Positions 38,052-46,418 of a DNA stretch of 64,000 bases are shown here, piece after piece. The position numbers and the translations under genes were made by a program. Origin of the DNA: Fen-330 sp050008465 (GTDB lineage: Bacteria; Acidobacteriota; Terriglobia; Bryobacterales; Bryobacteraceae); contig JBEKMO010000002.1 in NCBI GenBank assembly GCA_050008465.1, forward strand, positions 47,362 through 111,361, read 5' to 3'. The notes under the pieces are model-generated. The model saw only the letters and a program-made list of their open reading frames with translations, was not told the origin of the DNA and made no database searches. How positions within the stretch are numbered: position 1 is the stretch's first letter; each line of letters opens with the position of its first letter.

Positions 38052-39094
38052 TTGTTCAGGATCTCCATCATGTAGTCAGCCGCTTCTTTCGAGTGCATCA
38101 CCGAAAGGCGGTTGACGATTTCCTTCTTCGTTTCGGGGTTCGTCTCCTTGCGCGCCAGTTCGATCAGCGCCTTGGCGTTGCCCTGGATAAACAGTCCGTT
38201 GACGACCTCCTTGCGGACGGCCGGATCGGTCTCGCTGGCGTAGAGACTGGCGAGTGCGTCGCCGCTCTTGGGTCCCATGACCCCGAGCAGGCGGATGGCC
38301 TCTTTGCGAAGCTCCGCACTCTTCTCGGTTTTGGCCGTGGCGAGCAGGCGCACGTGGTCGCCGGAAACCATGAACGAGCGGAGGATGGCGCGTTTCACGG
38401 CGAGATCGTCCGAGCCGGCGTAGATTTCGCCGAGTAGCTGCCGGTTGGCGGCGCTGCTCATCACTATGCCGAGGTAGTGGATGGCCTTGAGCTGCAGATC
38501 GGGATTGGCGCGGCCACGCGCGACTTGCGCGAGCACGTCACGCGCCTTCGCCGAGTCGCTCTGCGCCAGCACAAACAGAGCGCGCTCCTTTAGTTTGGGC
38601 GAGGCGGCGCCGTTCAAGAACTTCTCCAGCAAAGGCACGGCGCGCTCGGGGTCTGTTTGCCCGAGACTGTTCAGAGCCATCAGCTTCAGGTCTTCGTCCG
38701 CCTCCGCTTCCGGACGCGGCTTTTCGCCGGCGGCCTGGCGCACCTCGAGTTCCAGCGCCTTGGCGTCATCGAGCCAGCGGCTGGCCGGGTAGTCCTTTCT
38801 CAACTCCTCGATCGCGCGAAGCGCTTCCTCGCGCCGGTTCAGCCGGTTCAGGGCATATGCCTTCCAGTAGAAGGCGCCGTCCGCGCGACCGCCTTTGCGG
38901 GCTGCCACTTCCGCGAATCGCGCGAGGGCTTCATCCCAGCGGCGGGCGTCGAGCGCCCGCTGGCCTTGCTCGTAGCCCCGGTCGTCGCTGGCCTGGCCTC
39001 GCTGGAGGAAATGGGAACCGGCCCCATGGCCTTCCCCCATCTGCGCGCCCAGCGGCGCCGCGAGAGCGGCAAGAATCAGAATCCATTTGCGCAT
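38048..39094 (-). CDS. Exported TPR/HEAT-repeat protein (first)
   Basis: The 348-residue protein has a signal peptide (MRKWILILAALAAPLGAQ). A TPR-like section (YEQGQRALDARRWDEALARF; YALNRLNRREEALRAIEEL) is followed by about seven HEAT-like repeats ending EIVNRLSVMHSKEAADYMME. Probably a periplasmic scaffold. It lies 9 bases downstream of the anti-sigma gene. Confidence 0.78.
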   Translation of the reverse strand: MRKWILILAALAAPLGAQMGEGHGAGSHFLQRGQASDDRGYEQGQRALDARRWDEALARFAEVAARKGGRADGAFYWKAYALNRLNRREEALRAIEELRKDYPASRWLDDAKALELEVRQAAGEKPRPEAEADEDLKLMALNSLGQTDPERAVPLLEKFLNGAASPKLKERALFVLAQSDSAKARDVLAQVARGRANPDLQLKAIHYLGIVMSSAANRQLLGEIYAGSDDLAVKRAILRSFMVSGDHVRLLATAKTEKSAELRKEAIRLLGVMGPKSGDALASLYASETDPAVRKEVVNGLFIQGNAKALIELARKETNPETKKEIVNRLSVMHSKEAADYMMEILNK

Positions 39095-39103
39095 AGTTCA
39101 CCC

Positions 39104-39835
39104 TCAAAGTTCTTTATCCTTTTCGCGTTCCCTGACGTTGGATCCGACCACGCGGATCTTAAACAACATGCCTTCGGACTCGACGCGCCGCCGGAAGCGC
39201 TCCAACTCGATGGCGGTGAGCCGGGACGGCCCGCGCGCGATCTCCAGCAGCAACGGCTCCAGATCTTCCAACAGGCCTGCAACTGCGGTTTCACCCGAGG
39301 AGACGGCGGTCTGGCGGTAGAGGCGGTTCTCGCCCACCAGGTCCGAGGCGATCTGTTGCTCGGGGCGGATGTCCGTGACGCCCTGCGGCCGCGTATTCAC
39401 CAGCTCCGCCAGCACCATCTGGGAGCGCTCCAGGTGCTCGCCCACGGCCACCAGAAGGACGCGGTCGCGCACCTGCTGGGAGGGCACGCCAGCCCGCGCC
39501 GGCGGCTCCTGGCGGTGCGAGTACCGCCCCGCGAAGAACGCCAGCACCACCAGCGCCAGCGTGGCCGCCACGGCAGCCCAACCGCGCGGAAACTCCAGCG
39601 GCAGCCAGCGGCGGCGCTTCGGCAGCGCCGGCCGGAGCCGTTCCCAAACCTCGCGGCCGTAGCTCTCGCCCAGGCTCGGCGCCGGAGCACCGTCGACCAC
39701 ATTGAGGACCCGCTGAAGCACGGCGTAGGCCTGGCGGCACTCCGGGCAGGACGCCAGGTGCTCATCGGCCCCGGCGGCGTTCTCCGCCTCGCCGTAGTAG
39801 TGCCAAACCAATTCCTCTTCGCTCAAATGGCTCAT
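39104..39835 (-). CDS. Membrane anti-sigma factor with zinc-binding domain
   Basis: The 243-residue protein begins with the anti-sigma zinc domain: HLSEEELVWHYYGEAEN, then HLASCPECRQAY (HxxxCxxC). A membrane segment (AAVAATLALVVLAFFAGRY) separates it from an outer domain. It should hold the ECF sigma factor encoded just upstream; the genes overlap by ATGA. Confidence 0.85.
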   Translation of the reverse strand: MSHLSEEELVWHYYGEAENAAGADEHLASCPECRQAYAVLQRVLNVVDGAPAPSLGESYGREVWERLRPALPKRRRWLPLEFPRGWAAVAATLALVVLAFFAGRYSHRQEPPARAGVPSQQVRDRVLLVAVGEHLERSQMVLAELVNTRPQGVTDIRPEQQIASDLVGENRLYRQTAVSSGETAVAGLLEDLEPLLLEIARGPSRLTAIELERFRRRVESEGMLFKIRVVGSNVREREKDKEL

Positions 39836-40407
39836 ATGCCCGTTCCCATCAGCGGCTCCAGCGACCGCCGCAGCTTCTGCACCGCCCGGAAGACGGCCTG
39901 CCTGGCGGTGACCGACCGCACGCCCAACGCGCGGCCGATGTCCTCGCTCGGCAGGCCCTCGAAGTGCCGCAGCACGAACGCCGCGCGCTCGTCCGCACTC
40001 AACTGGTCCATCGCCTCGGCCAGCTTCCGCTGCACCTGGCCGCTCATGGCCAGGCGCTCCGGACCCGGATCGCCGCCCGGAAGAGAGGCCAGCGGGTCCG
40101 TTTCCTCTCCTTGCGCCTGCGGCCGATACGGCTCGCGCAACTTGCGGGCGCGCACCAGGTCCAGCGCGTGGTTGGCGGCGATCCGGTGCAGCCAGGTGCC
40201 GAAACTGGCGCGCCCGTCGAACCTCGCGAGCTGTCGATAGGCGCGCAGGAAGGTCTCCTGCACCACGTCCTCGGCGTCTTGCCGGCTGCCGGTCATCCGC
40301 CAGGCCAAACGGAACAGGCTGCGGCTATGGCGTTCCACGAGAACACGGAATGCTTCCGAGTCTCCGGCCAGCGTCTGAGCGATCGCCACTTGCTCGCTCG
40401 TTTCCAT
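39832..40407 (-). CDS. ECF-type RNA polymerase sigma factor
   Basis: The 191-residue protein has region 2 (FRVLVERHSRSLFRLAWRMT; DAEDVVQETFLRAYRQL) and region 4 (LSADERAAFVLRHFEGLPSE; DIGRALGVRSVTARQAVFRA). It heads an operon sigma, anti-sigma, HEAT, HEAT. Its target promoters are unknown; the operon itself is the usual first target. Confidence 0.92.
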   Translation of the reverse strand: METSEQVAIAQTLAGDSEAFRVLVERHSRSLFRLAWRMTGSRQDAEDVVQETFLRAYRQLARFDGRASFGTWLHRIAANHALDLVRARKLREPYRPQAQGEETDPLASLPGGDPGPERLAMSGQVQRKLAEAMDQLSADERAAFVLRHFEGLPSEDIGRALGVRSVTARQAVFRAVQKLRRSLEPLMGTGI

Positions 40408-40487
40408 TCGGCTGTCAGTTTAGACTGCGGAGGCGGGCGGCGGTTAGCCGCGGGAAGAAAAAAGTTCGGCGGCCTGCCGGGTGGTCT

Positions 40488-41828
40488 TCAGGCGCTGGGC
40501 GGCTTGGGGACGACCTTCCAGTCCTTTTCGTCGAAGTAGAGCACGCGGCCCTGGCGGTAGCTTGCCACCGCCATCGAGATGAGCACCTGGGCGCGGGAGG
40601 CGGTCTCGACGTCCAGGGTCGGTTTCTCCCGCGTTCGCACGCATGCCAGGAAGTTCTTGACGTGTTTCTCCATCGAGTCTTCCTGGTCGATGGGGATCTG
40701 CACCTCGTCCTTGCCGAATTTGGTGGCGTAGGCTTCGTCGATCGCCTTCTTCTCCGGCTTCAGCGTGATGTGGTCGGTCGGCTCCTCGAACATTCCGTGG
40801 TCCACCATGACGATCGTGCCCAGGTGGCCGCGGATCAGGCCCGGAATGTGCTGAGCGTTGGCCATCGAGGAAGTCAGCACGACTGTGTGCCCCTTCGAGT
40901 ATTCCGCCATCAGGTGGAAGGTGTCCGGCACTTCGCGGGCGTCCTTGAAGACGTAGATGCCGCCGCCGGCCAGCACCTTGTGCGGGAACTGCGGCTGGGG
41001 CCAGCAGATGTTCAGCGGCGCCGCCACGTGGAAGAACAGGTCGGTTGCGATGCCGCCCGAGTAGTCCCAGTACTTGCGAAAGCGGAAGAACCGGTCGGCG
41101 TCCCAGGCGCGTTTCGGCGCCGGTCCCAGCCAGGTCGTCCAGTCCACGTAATCGTCGCCCTTCTTGTCGGGCCCGGCCGCGGGGTCGATCTCCCAGTTCC
41201 ATTCCCCTCGGGTCGAGTTCCGGTGGTAGGAACCCTGGCTCATGATCATGTCGCCGATGGCGCCGTCGGCGATGGCCTTCTTGGCCTTCCACCATTGCTG
41301 CGCGGAGGTGGTCTGCGAGCCGACCTGCACCACCCGTCCGGTTTCCTTCACGGCGTTGACGATGTGCCGCGCCTCCTCGATGGTATGAACCATCGGCTTC
41401 TCGAGGTAGACATCCTTGCCCGCGTCCATGGCCGCCAGAGCGATCTTGGCGTGCCAGTGGTCGGGCGTGGCGACAATCACGGCATCGACGTCCTTACGGC
41501 CGACGATCTCGCGGTAGTCGAGCGTGCCGTCGACCGCCGAGTAGTCCTTCGCGTAGTATTGCCTGTTCAGGGTGATGCGCTTCTGGTAGACATCGCAGAC
41601 CGCGACAACCTGGCAGGAGCTATCTTCCTTGCCGATTTTGGCAAAGACGTGACCGACGTAGGTTCCGCGCCCCCCCACTCCGATCACGCCCACGTTGATG
41701 CGGTCGTTCGCGCCAATGATTCTGCCGCTGGCAGGCTTGGCCGCCTTGGCCAGCGCTCGCCCCGCAACTCCGAGCGCTGTCGCGCCCATGAAGAAGTCCC
41801 TGCGGTTGTAGCCGGTGGTTTTCGACAT
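40488..41828 (-). CDS. Gfo/Idh/MocA oxidoreductase with Tat signal
   Basis: From the ATG at 41828 (GAGAGA ribosome site just upstream, TACAAT box at 41842-41847) the protein starts with a Tat leader (NRRDFFMGATALGVAGRAL). The Rossmann motif VGVIGVGGRGTYVGHVFAK and the EKPMVHTIEEAR segment are typical of the family. The C-terminal domain contains the HWHAKIAL and GGIATDLFFHVAAP regions. Probably a periplasmic sugar or cyclitol dehydrogenase; the substrate is unknown. Confidence 0.88.
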   Translation of the reverse strand: MSKTTGYNRRDFFMGATALGVAGRALAKAAKPASGRIIGANDRINVGVIGVGGRGTYVGHVFAKIGKEDSSCQVVAVCDVYQKRITLNRQYYAKDYSAVDGTLDYREIVGRKDVDAVIVATPDHWHAKIALAAMDAGKDVYLEKPMVHTIEEARHIVNAVKETGRVVQVGSQTTSAQQWWKAKKAIADGAIGDMIMSQGSYHRNSTRGEWNWEIDPAAGPDKKGDDYVDWTTWLGPAPKRAWDADRFFRFRKYWDYSGGIATDLFFHVAAPLNICWPQPQFPHKVLAGGGIYVFKDAREVPDTFHLMAEYSKGHTVVLTSSMANAQHIPGLIRGHLGTIVMVDHGMFEEPTDHITLKPEKKAIDEAYATKFGKDEVQIPIDQEDSMEKHVKNFLACVRTREKPTLDVETASRAQVLISMAVASYRQGRVLYFDEKDWKVVPKPPSA

Positions 41829-42036
41829 AGTTCTCTCGTTCATTGTAGACCCTCGCTGAGGCGGGCAGTCGGCCACGCCCGCCGGGTGGTCCGCCAAGAG
41901 TGCGTAGCGGCAGCGAGTGTTGCTGAGGATGACTCGGGCTATGGCCGCCGGGATCGCCCATCACGTTTGGACGCTGCGGGAACTTCCGGAAGCTGCGTGA
42001 GAAGGCTCTCAGCGCCAACTCAGCGCGCTACCCAGC

Positions 42037-42065
42037 TTGACTAGCGGCAATTGTCACTATACAAT
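42037..42065 (+). promoter_or_regulatory. higBA promoter with operator-like repeat
   Basis: TTGACT (42037-42042) and TACAAT (42060-42065) are 17 bases apart. ATTGT-N6-ACAAT (42050-42065) overlaps the -10 and could bind HigA. The GTG start follows 5 bases after the -10. Confidence 0.65.
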
Positions 42066-42070
42066 CGGTT

Positions 42071-42349
42071 GTGATCCGGAGCTTTCGGCATCGTGGCCTC
42101 AAGAGGTTCTACGAAAGCGACGATCCGAGCCGAATCAACGCGGCGCTGCGGAGCAAAATTCAACGTGTTCTCTCTGCGCTCGACGCCGCTGAATCGCCTC
42201 AGGCGCTCGACCTTCCGGGTTTTCGCCTGCACCCGCTCAAGGGCGACCTGGAGGGCTTCTGGTCCGTGACTGTCAGTGGGAATTGGCGGGTCACTTGCCG
42301 CTTTGAGGATGGCGACGTTTGCGACGTCGATCTCCTCGATTACCACTGA
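42071..42349 (+). CDS. higB: HigB/RelE-family toxin
   Basis: The 92-residue protein starts with GTG and has the HigB layout: IRSFRHRGLKRFYESDDPSR, GFRLHPLKGDLEGFWSVTVS, GNWRVTCRFEDGDVCDVDLL. The family cuts mRNA on the ribosome. The antitoxin higA follows 12 bases later, toxin first as usual for higBA. Confidence 0.92.
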   Translation: MIRSFRHRGLKRFYESDDPSRINAALRSKIQRVLSALDAAESPQALDLPGFRLHPLKGDLEGFWSVTVSGNWRVTCRFEDGDVCDVDLLDYH

Positions 42350-42361
42350 GGGAGTGCATCC

Positions 42362-42652
42362 ATGCCCATGAAGAATCCGTCCCATCCCGGCTCGATCGTC
42401 CGGCACGACTGCCTTGATCCGCTCGGCCTCTCCGTGACGGAGGGCGCCAGAATTCTGAGGGTGACCCGGCAGACGCTGAACAACCTCGTCAACGGCAAGG
42501 CCGGCGTCTCGGCCGAGATGGCCGTGCGGCTTTCGAAGGCTTTCGGCAGCGAGCCGGAATTCTGGCTGCGCCTGCAAATGAACCACGACCTAGCCGAAGT
42601 CCGCCGCCGCGAGGCCGAGATCGACGTGAAGCGCTTCAAGAAGGCCTCGTAG
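42362..42652 (+). CDS. higA: HigA-family antitoxin
   Basis: The 96-residue protein has the HigA HTH: HPGSIVRHDCLDPLGLSVTE, then GARILRVTRQTLNNLVNGKA and SKAFGSEPEFWLRLQMNHDL. It should neutralise HigB and repress the operon through the repeat at 42050-42065. Confidence 0.93.
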   Translation: MPMKNPSHPGSIVRHDCLDPLGLSVTEGARILRVTRQTLNNLVNGKAGVSAEMAVRLSKAFGSEPEFWLRLQMNHDLAEVRRREAEIDVKRFKKAS

Positions 42653-42750
42653 CGCTCCTCTGTCCCTTGTACCGTTCCGCGCGGGTTCAATGCCCCCTCC
42701 GGGATCATAATCGATATCCTGTTTGGCTCCGGCTATGCCGATTTAGGACA

Positions 42751-43412
42751 CTACCGCCCGCCGGTCTGCATGGTGGGTTCGCGCAGGTCGGTCGAGTAGC
42801 GGGATCGCGACACCGAGATTCGCCGCCCGGGCCAGTCCAGACGCATGTCCTCGGTGACCTCTTCGAGCATCTCGAGGGTGGCGTGCCTGCTTTCCATGGC
42901 GAAGGCGGTGAGCAGCAGGTTGTCGCAAATCGCGTTGATCAATCGCGAATGCCCTGCGAGCGCACGTGAATCTCCGCGATCAGCTCCAATGGGAAGACCG
43001 TCTGCTCGCTCATGCCGGCCTTGCCCAGCCGCGTCGAGATGTACTCGCTGGTCTCGGCCTCCTGGAGCGGTTTCAGCGTGCAGCGCAGTGAGATGCGCTG
43101 CTTCAACTGGCGCAGGCTCGGAGCGTCCAGCTTGCGATCGAACTCGATGAGCAGTTGATTCAGGGCTATGAGCACCTCGGTTTTCGAGGTCCTGGCGCAG
43201 CGCAGGTCCAGGTCGCAGGCGATCATTTCGAAGAACCGCTCGACGGTGAGGCGGGAGTTGAACAGGTAGGCGTACTCGATGCGGTTGGCCGCCAGGAAGT
43301 CCTGAAGGCACTCCAGCATCGTTGTCTTGCCCGTCCCGACTTCGCCCGTCAGTACCACGAAACCCTTCAGGCTCTGGACCCCATAAATCAGGTTCGCCAG
43401 GGCCTCCTCGTG
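42751..43412 (-). pseudogene. Broken ExeA/GspA-like AAA ATPase
   Basis: The first frame (43412-42939) holds EEALANLIYGVQSLKGFVVL followed by the Walker A GEVGTGKTT and a C-terminal RQLKQRISLRCTLKPL region. The Walker B (DEAQ) stretch is missing between LNQLLIEF and DRKLDAP, so there is an internal deletion. A one-base loss near 42947 shifts the frame; RLINAICDNLLLTAFAMESR continues in the second frame to 42751. An in-frame TAA at 43413 cuts the front. From 43413 to 43618 I see nothing coding. Confidence 0.75.
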
Positions 43413-43618
43413 TTACTGACCGCGATAGAGAAAAGCTGGATCGGGAGTCAGATTAAAAGGACTCTCTCTAAAGCCGAAGAACGCATTATATGTTCAATTT
43501 GGGGTACTTGTAGCACCTTACCATGCAGGGGCGGCCAGCCCGGCCCTATACTCCTGGCGTAAGATCACCGGTCCCCAATCCGTAGGTAAGCAGCGCGCTA
43601 CGGCAGCGGCCCGGCAGC

Positions 43619-43978
43619 TCAGATCCGGTCGAGAACCGTGGCGGTGCGTTCCGTTCGGACGTTGCCCGTGTTAAGCGTGCCCGCCGGCTCAAACAGCAGC
43701 ACCTGAACCTCTTCGTCCGCTACGGGCCGGTGCTCGACTCCGCGGGGAACAATGAGGAATTCGCCCTCTTCGAGCCTGACCCGGCGGTCACGGAACTCCA
43801 TGTGGAACCAGCCCTTGATAACCAGGAAGAGCTCGTCTTCCTGCTCATGGTGGTGCCACTCGAAGGGACCGCTGAACTTGACCAGCTTGACGTGCTGGCC
43901 ATTGAGTACGCCTACGATCTTGGGCTTCCAATGATCGCGGAAAAGGGAGAACTTCTCTTTCAGGTTGACCTTTTCCAT
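43619..43978 (-). CDS. Cupin-domain protein
   Basis: The start at 43978 (MEKVNLKEKFSLFRDHWKPK) gives 119 residues. The single cupin barrel has EWHHHEQEDELFLVIKG with the two-His/Glu metal site and a second motif (EFLIVPRGVEHRPVADEE). No substrate can be assigned. It is divergent from murI. Confidence 0.82.
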   Translation of the reverse strand: MEKVNLKEKFSLFRDHWKPKIVGVLNGQHVKLVKFSGPFEWHHHEQEDELFLVIKGWFHMEFRDRRVRLEEGEFLIVPRGVEHRPVADEEVQVLLFEPAGTLNTGNVRTERTATVLDRI

Positions 43979-44055
43979 ATGCGCATTGTGGCAGAGCGCC
44001 CGGCCTCGCCGCAAGAGCACTTGCAAACGCTCCCCAGTCCGCCGAGGATGGAGGG

Positions 44056-44859
44056 GTGACCACGCCGTCAAACCAGAGCCGGCCGATCGGGGTTTTCGAT
44101 TCGGGCGTCGGCGGCCTTACTGTTTTGAAGGAGCTGCGGAGGCGGCTGCCTGCACAGGACTTCCTGTATTTCAGCGACACCGCGCGCGTGCCCTACGGCC
44201 GCAAGCCGAAAGAGATGGTGTGCGAATTCGCCCGCGGCATCGTATCGTTTCTCCTGCGCCTGGAGGTCGGCGGCATCGTCATCGCATGCAACACCGCGTC
44301 GGCGGCCGCGCTGCCCGAGCTGGCCGCGAGCGCGCCGATTCCGGTCTGGGGCGTCATCGATCCGGGAGTTGAGGCCGCGCGCCGCCAGACGCGCAGTGGG
44401 CGGGTAGGCGTCATCGGCACAACCGGAACGATTGCGAGCGGCGTTTACCAGAGCAAACTGGAGGCGCTGGGCCTGTCGGTGTGGGCGCAGGCTTGTCCCT
44501 TGTTCGTGCACGTGGTCGAGGAAGGCCTGTCGGAGTCGGCCGACGCCGAGGTGCTGGCGCGCCACTACCTTTCTTCGCGGCCCGATATCGACACGCTCAT
44601 CCTGGGCTGCACCCACTACCCGGTGCTGCGCCCGGTGATCGAGCGGGTGGTGGGCGGCTCGATCGCGCTGGTCTCGAGCGCGGAAGTGACGGCGGAGGTC
44701 GTGAGCGCCGCGTGGGAGGGGAGGCCCGCCGGCTCCGGACGCTTGAAGCACTACGTAACCGGCGATCCGCTCGCCTACCGCCATACGGCTCACTTCATCG
44801 ACGGGGTGGAGGGCGAGATCATCCCCCTGGACGTCACGCGGCTGGCGTCGTTGCCTTGA
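44056..44859 (+). CDS. murI: Glutamate racemase
   Basis: The 267-residue protein begins with GTG and has IGVFDSGVGGLTVLKELRRR, the catalytic cysteines in VIACNTASAAAL and ILGCTHYPVLRP, and SDTARVPYG. It makes D-glutamate for peptidoglycan. It stands alone. Confidence 0.95.
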   Translation: MTTPSNQSRPIGVFDSGVGGLTVLKELRRRLPAQDFLYFSDTARVPYGRKPKEMVCEFARGIVSFLLRLEVGGIVIACNTASAAALPELAASAPIPVWGVIDPGVEAARRQTRSGRVGVIGTTGTIASGVYQSKLEALGLSVWAQACPLFVHVVEEGLSESADAEVLARHYLSSRPDIDTLILGCTHYPVLRPVIERVVGGSIALVSSAEVTAEVVSAAWEGRPAGSGRLKHYVTGDPLAYRHTAHFIDGVEGEIIPLDVTRLASLP

Positions 44860-44865
44860 GGAGGT

Positions 44866-45414
44866 TCAGTCGACCTTCGTCACCGTCGCTTGGACGTCGA
44901 ACCTGCGCATGGTGACTGGATCGTCGATGGAGGCGACCAGCGCGGGCTTTCCGAGGTCCAGGATTGTGCCCACACTGAGGCGAATGCTAGCCACCGTGGG
45001 GTTGGGGGGAATGGCGGCGGCCCCCTTCTCGTGTTCCACGATGGTGCTGACGTCGATGTCGGCGTTGAGATCGACCTTTCCGTTTAACTCGCGGAGGCGG
45101 CAATCGATGTTCACCCCGATGTCGAAGTACTGATACTGCGTGTAGAGTTTTGAGGACCCTTCGGTCCCCCCGCCCGGCTGGAGCCCTCCGGTGGCGATAG
45201 GGACGCGGTTTCCGACGCGAAACGTGCCCTTGCCGTTCGCCGCGATGAGCATGGCATAGCGCCGCCCGACTTTCGCCGCGGCTTCACTGCCGTCACGGAT
45301 GTTGAACTCCACCCGGTAGACCCCGGGGGTGACGGACTCCTTCTTCTCCTGAGCGCGGAGAGACACCGTGGACGCCAGCAGGCTGGCGAAGATCAAGGGA
45401 GCGGCAATGCGCAT
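44866..45414 (-). CDS. Exported beta-rich protein resembling a secretin-type domain
   Basis: The 182-residue protein has a signal peptide (MRIAAPLIFASLLASTVSLR). The part GTFRVGNRVPIATGG, followed by YQYFDIGVNIDCRLRELNGK and VDLNADIDVSTIV, recalls the secretin core (bacterial type II/III secretion domain), but it is far too short to form a pore. Function is unknown. It is convergent with murI. Confidence 0.55.
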   Translation of the reverse strand: MRIAAPLIFASLLASTVSLRAQEKKESVTPGVYRVEFNIRDGSEAAAKVGRRYAMLIAANGKGTFRVGNRVPIATGGLQPGGGTEGSSKLYTQYQYFDIGVNIDCRLRELNGKVDLNADIDVSTIVEHEKGAAAIPPNPTVASIRLSVGTILDLGKPALVASIDDPVTMRRFDVQATVTKVD

Positions 45415-45492
45415 TGCGTTTGGACCTCCTGCTCACCAAGACGCTCGCACACGGAAAATCGTGGAGGCGGATTCGATGATAGAATCCGGAAG

Positions 45493-45984
45493 GTGCTCCG
45501 GCTGCGCGGTCTTCTCTTCACGCTGCTCGTGCCGGGCGTGGTTGGCGTCTGGGCTCCTCTGGCATTGCGTTCGGGGGCATCCGCGCGAGCGGGTTTCTGG
45601 CGGGCCGGTTGGATCGCCATCGCCGGGGGCGCGGCGCTGTACCTCTGGTGCCTGCTCCGGTTTCTGGCTTCCGGCGGCACTCCCGCGATCTTCTTCACGC
45701 GGCGCCTGCGTTTTCTGATTGGCGAGGAGCCGGACAGCCTGGTGCACGGCGGGCCGTATCGATTCTCCCGGAACCCGATGTATCTGGGGGTCCTTCTGGT
45801 GGTGATCGGCCAGGCCGCGGCGCTGGCTTCACTTCGCGTGGCGCTCTACGGGGCGTGCTTGTGGCTGGCCTTTCACATCGTCGTCGTGTGTTTCGAGGAA
45901 CCCCATCTGCGAGCCAGGCGGGGGACGGCGTATGCGGACTACTGTCGCAGGGTTCCGCGCTGGTTCGGCTGGCCGATTCGCTGA
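45493..45984 (+). CDS. ICMT/PEMT-like membrane methyltransferase
   Basis: The 163-residue protein, starting with GTG, has four membrane segments and the family motif GPYRFSRNPMYLGVLLVVIG with EEPHLRARRGTAYADYCRRV at the end. Isoprenylcysteine carboxyl or phosphatidylethanolamine methyltransferases share it. A TAGAAT box lies about 8 bases before the start. Its 3' end overlaps doxX on the other strand. Confidence 0.8.
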   Translation: MLRLRGLLFTLLVPGVVGVWAPLALRSGASARAGFWRAGWIAIAGGAALYLWCLLRFLASGGTPAIFFTRRLRFLIGEEPDSLVHGGPYRFSRNPMYLGVLLVVIGQAAALASLRVALYGACLWLAFHIVVVCFEEPHLRARRGTAYADYCRRVPRWFGWPIR

Positions 45985-46394
45985 TCGAGGCTCCAGCGGC
46001 CCGCTCCTTCAATAGCTAGGAACAGCAGCCCCAGCAACATGCAGAAGTCGGTCCGCGCCTCGTGGGCCATGGGCCAGAACCCCTGGTGCAGGAGCATCGG
46101 GACCTTCGTCGTCGCGATCGCAACGGCGATGTCGATGAGAAGCGGAATCGCCGCCAGACGCGTGAGCAGCCCGGCTACGATCATCGCCCCGCAAACGATT
46201 TCCACCACGCCGACGAAGGGCGCCGTGAACCCGGGGTACGGGATGCCGATCTTCACGAATCGCCCCACGCCCTGGCTGGCGGGGAACAGGAACTTCTGGA
46301 TGCCCTCCGAGAGGAAAACCGCGCCCACCAGCAGCCGGATCAGCAGAGTAGCAGCGCCCGCGCGCGACGCAACCAACCTGTTCAACAGATTCAT
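45939..46394 (-). CDS. DoxX-family membrane protein
   Basis: The 151-residue protein has four membrane segments with the DoxX pattern: LLIRLLVGAVFLSEGIQKFL, GFTAPFVGVVEIVCGAMIVA, GLLTRLAAIPLLIDIAVAIA. DoxX proteins are often linked to thiol or redox homeostasis; nothing here narrows this. Confidence 0.85.
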   Translation of the reverse strand: MNLLNRLVASRAGAATLLIRLLVGAVFLSEGIQKFLFPASQGVGRFVKIGIPYPGFTAPFVGVVEIVCGAMIVAGLLTRLAAIPLLIDIAVAIATTKVPMLLHQGFWPMAHEARTDFCMLLGLLFLAIEGAGRWSLDQRIGQPNQRGTLRQ

Positions 46395-46418
46395 GCCCAG
46401 CCTCCGGTTTGAGATATA

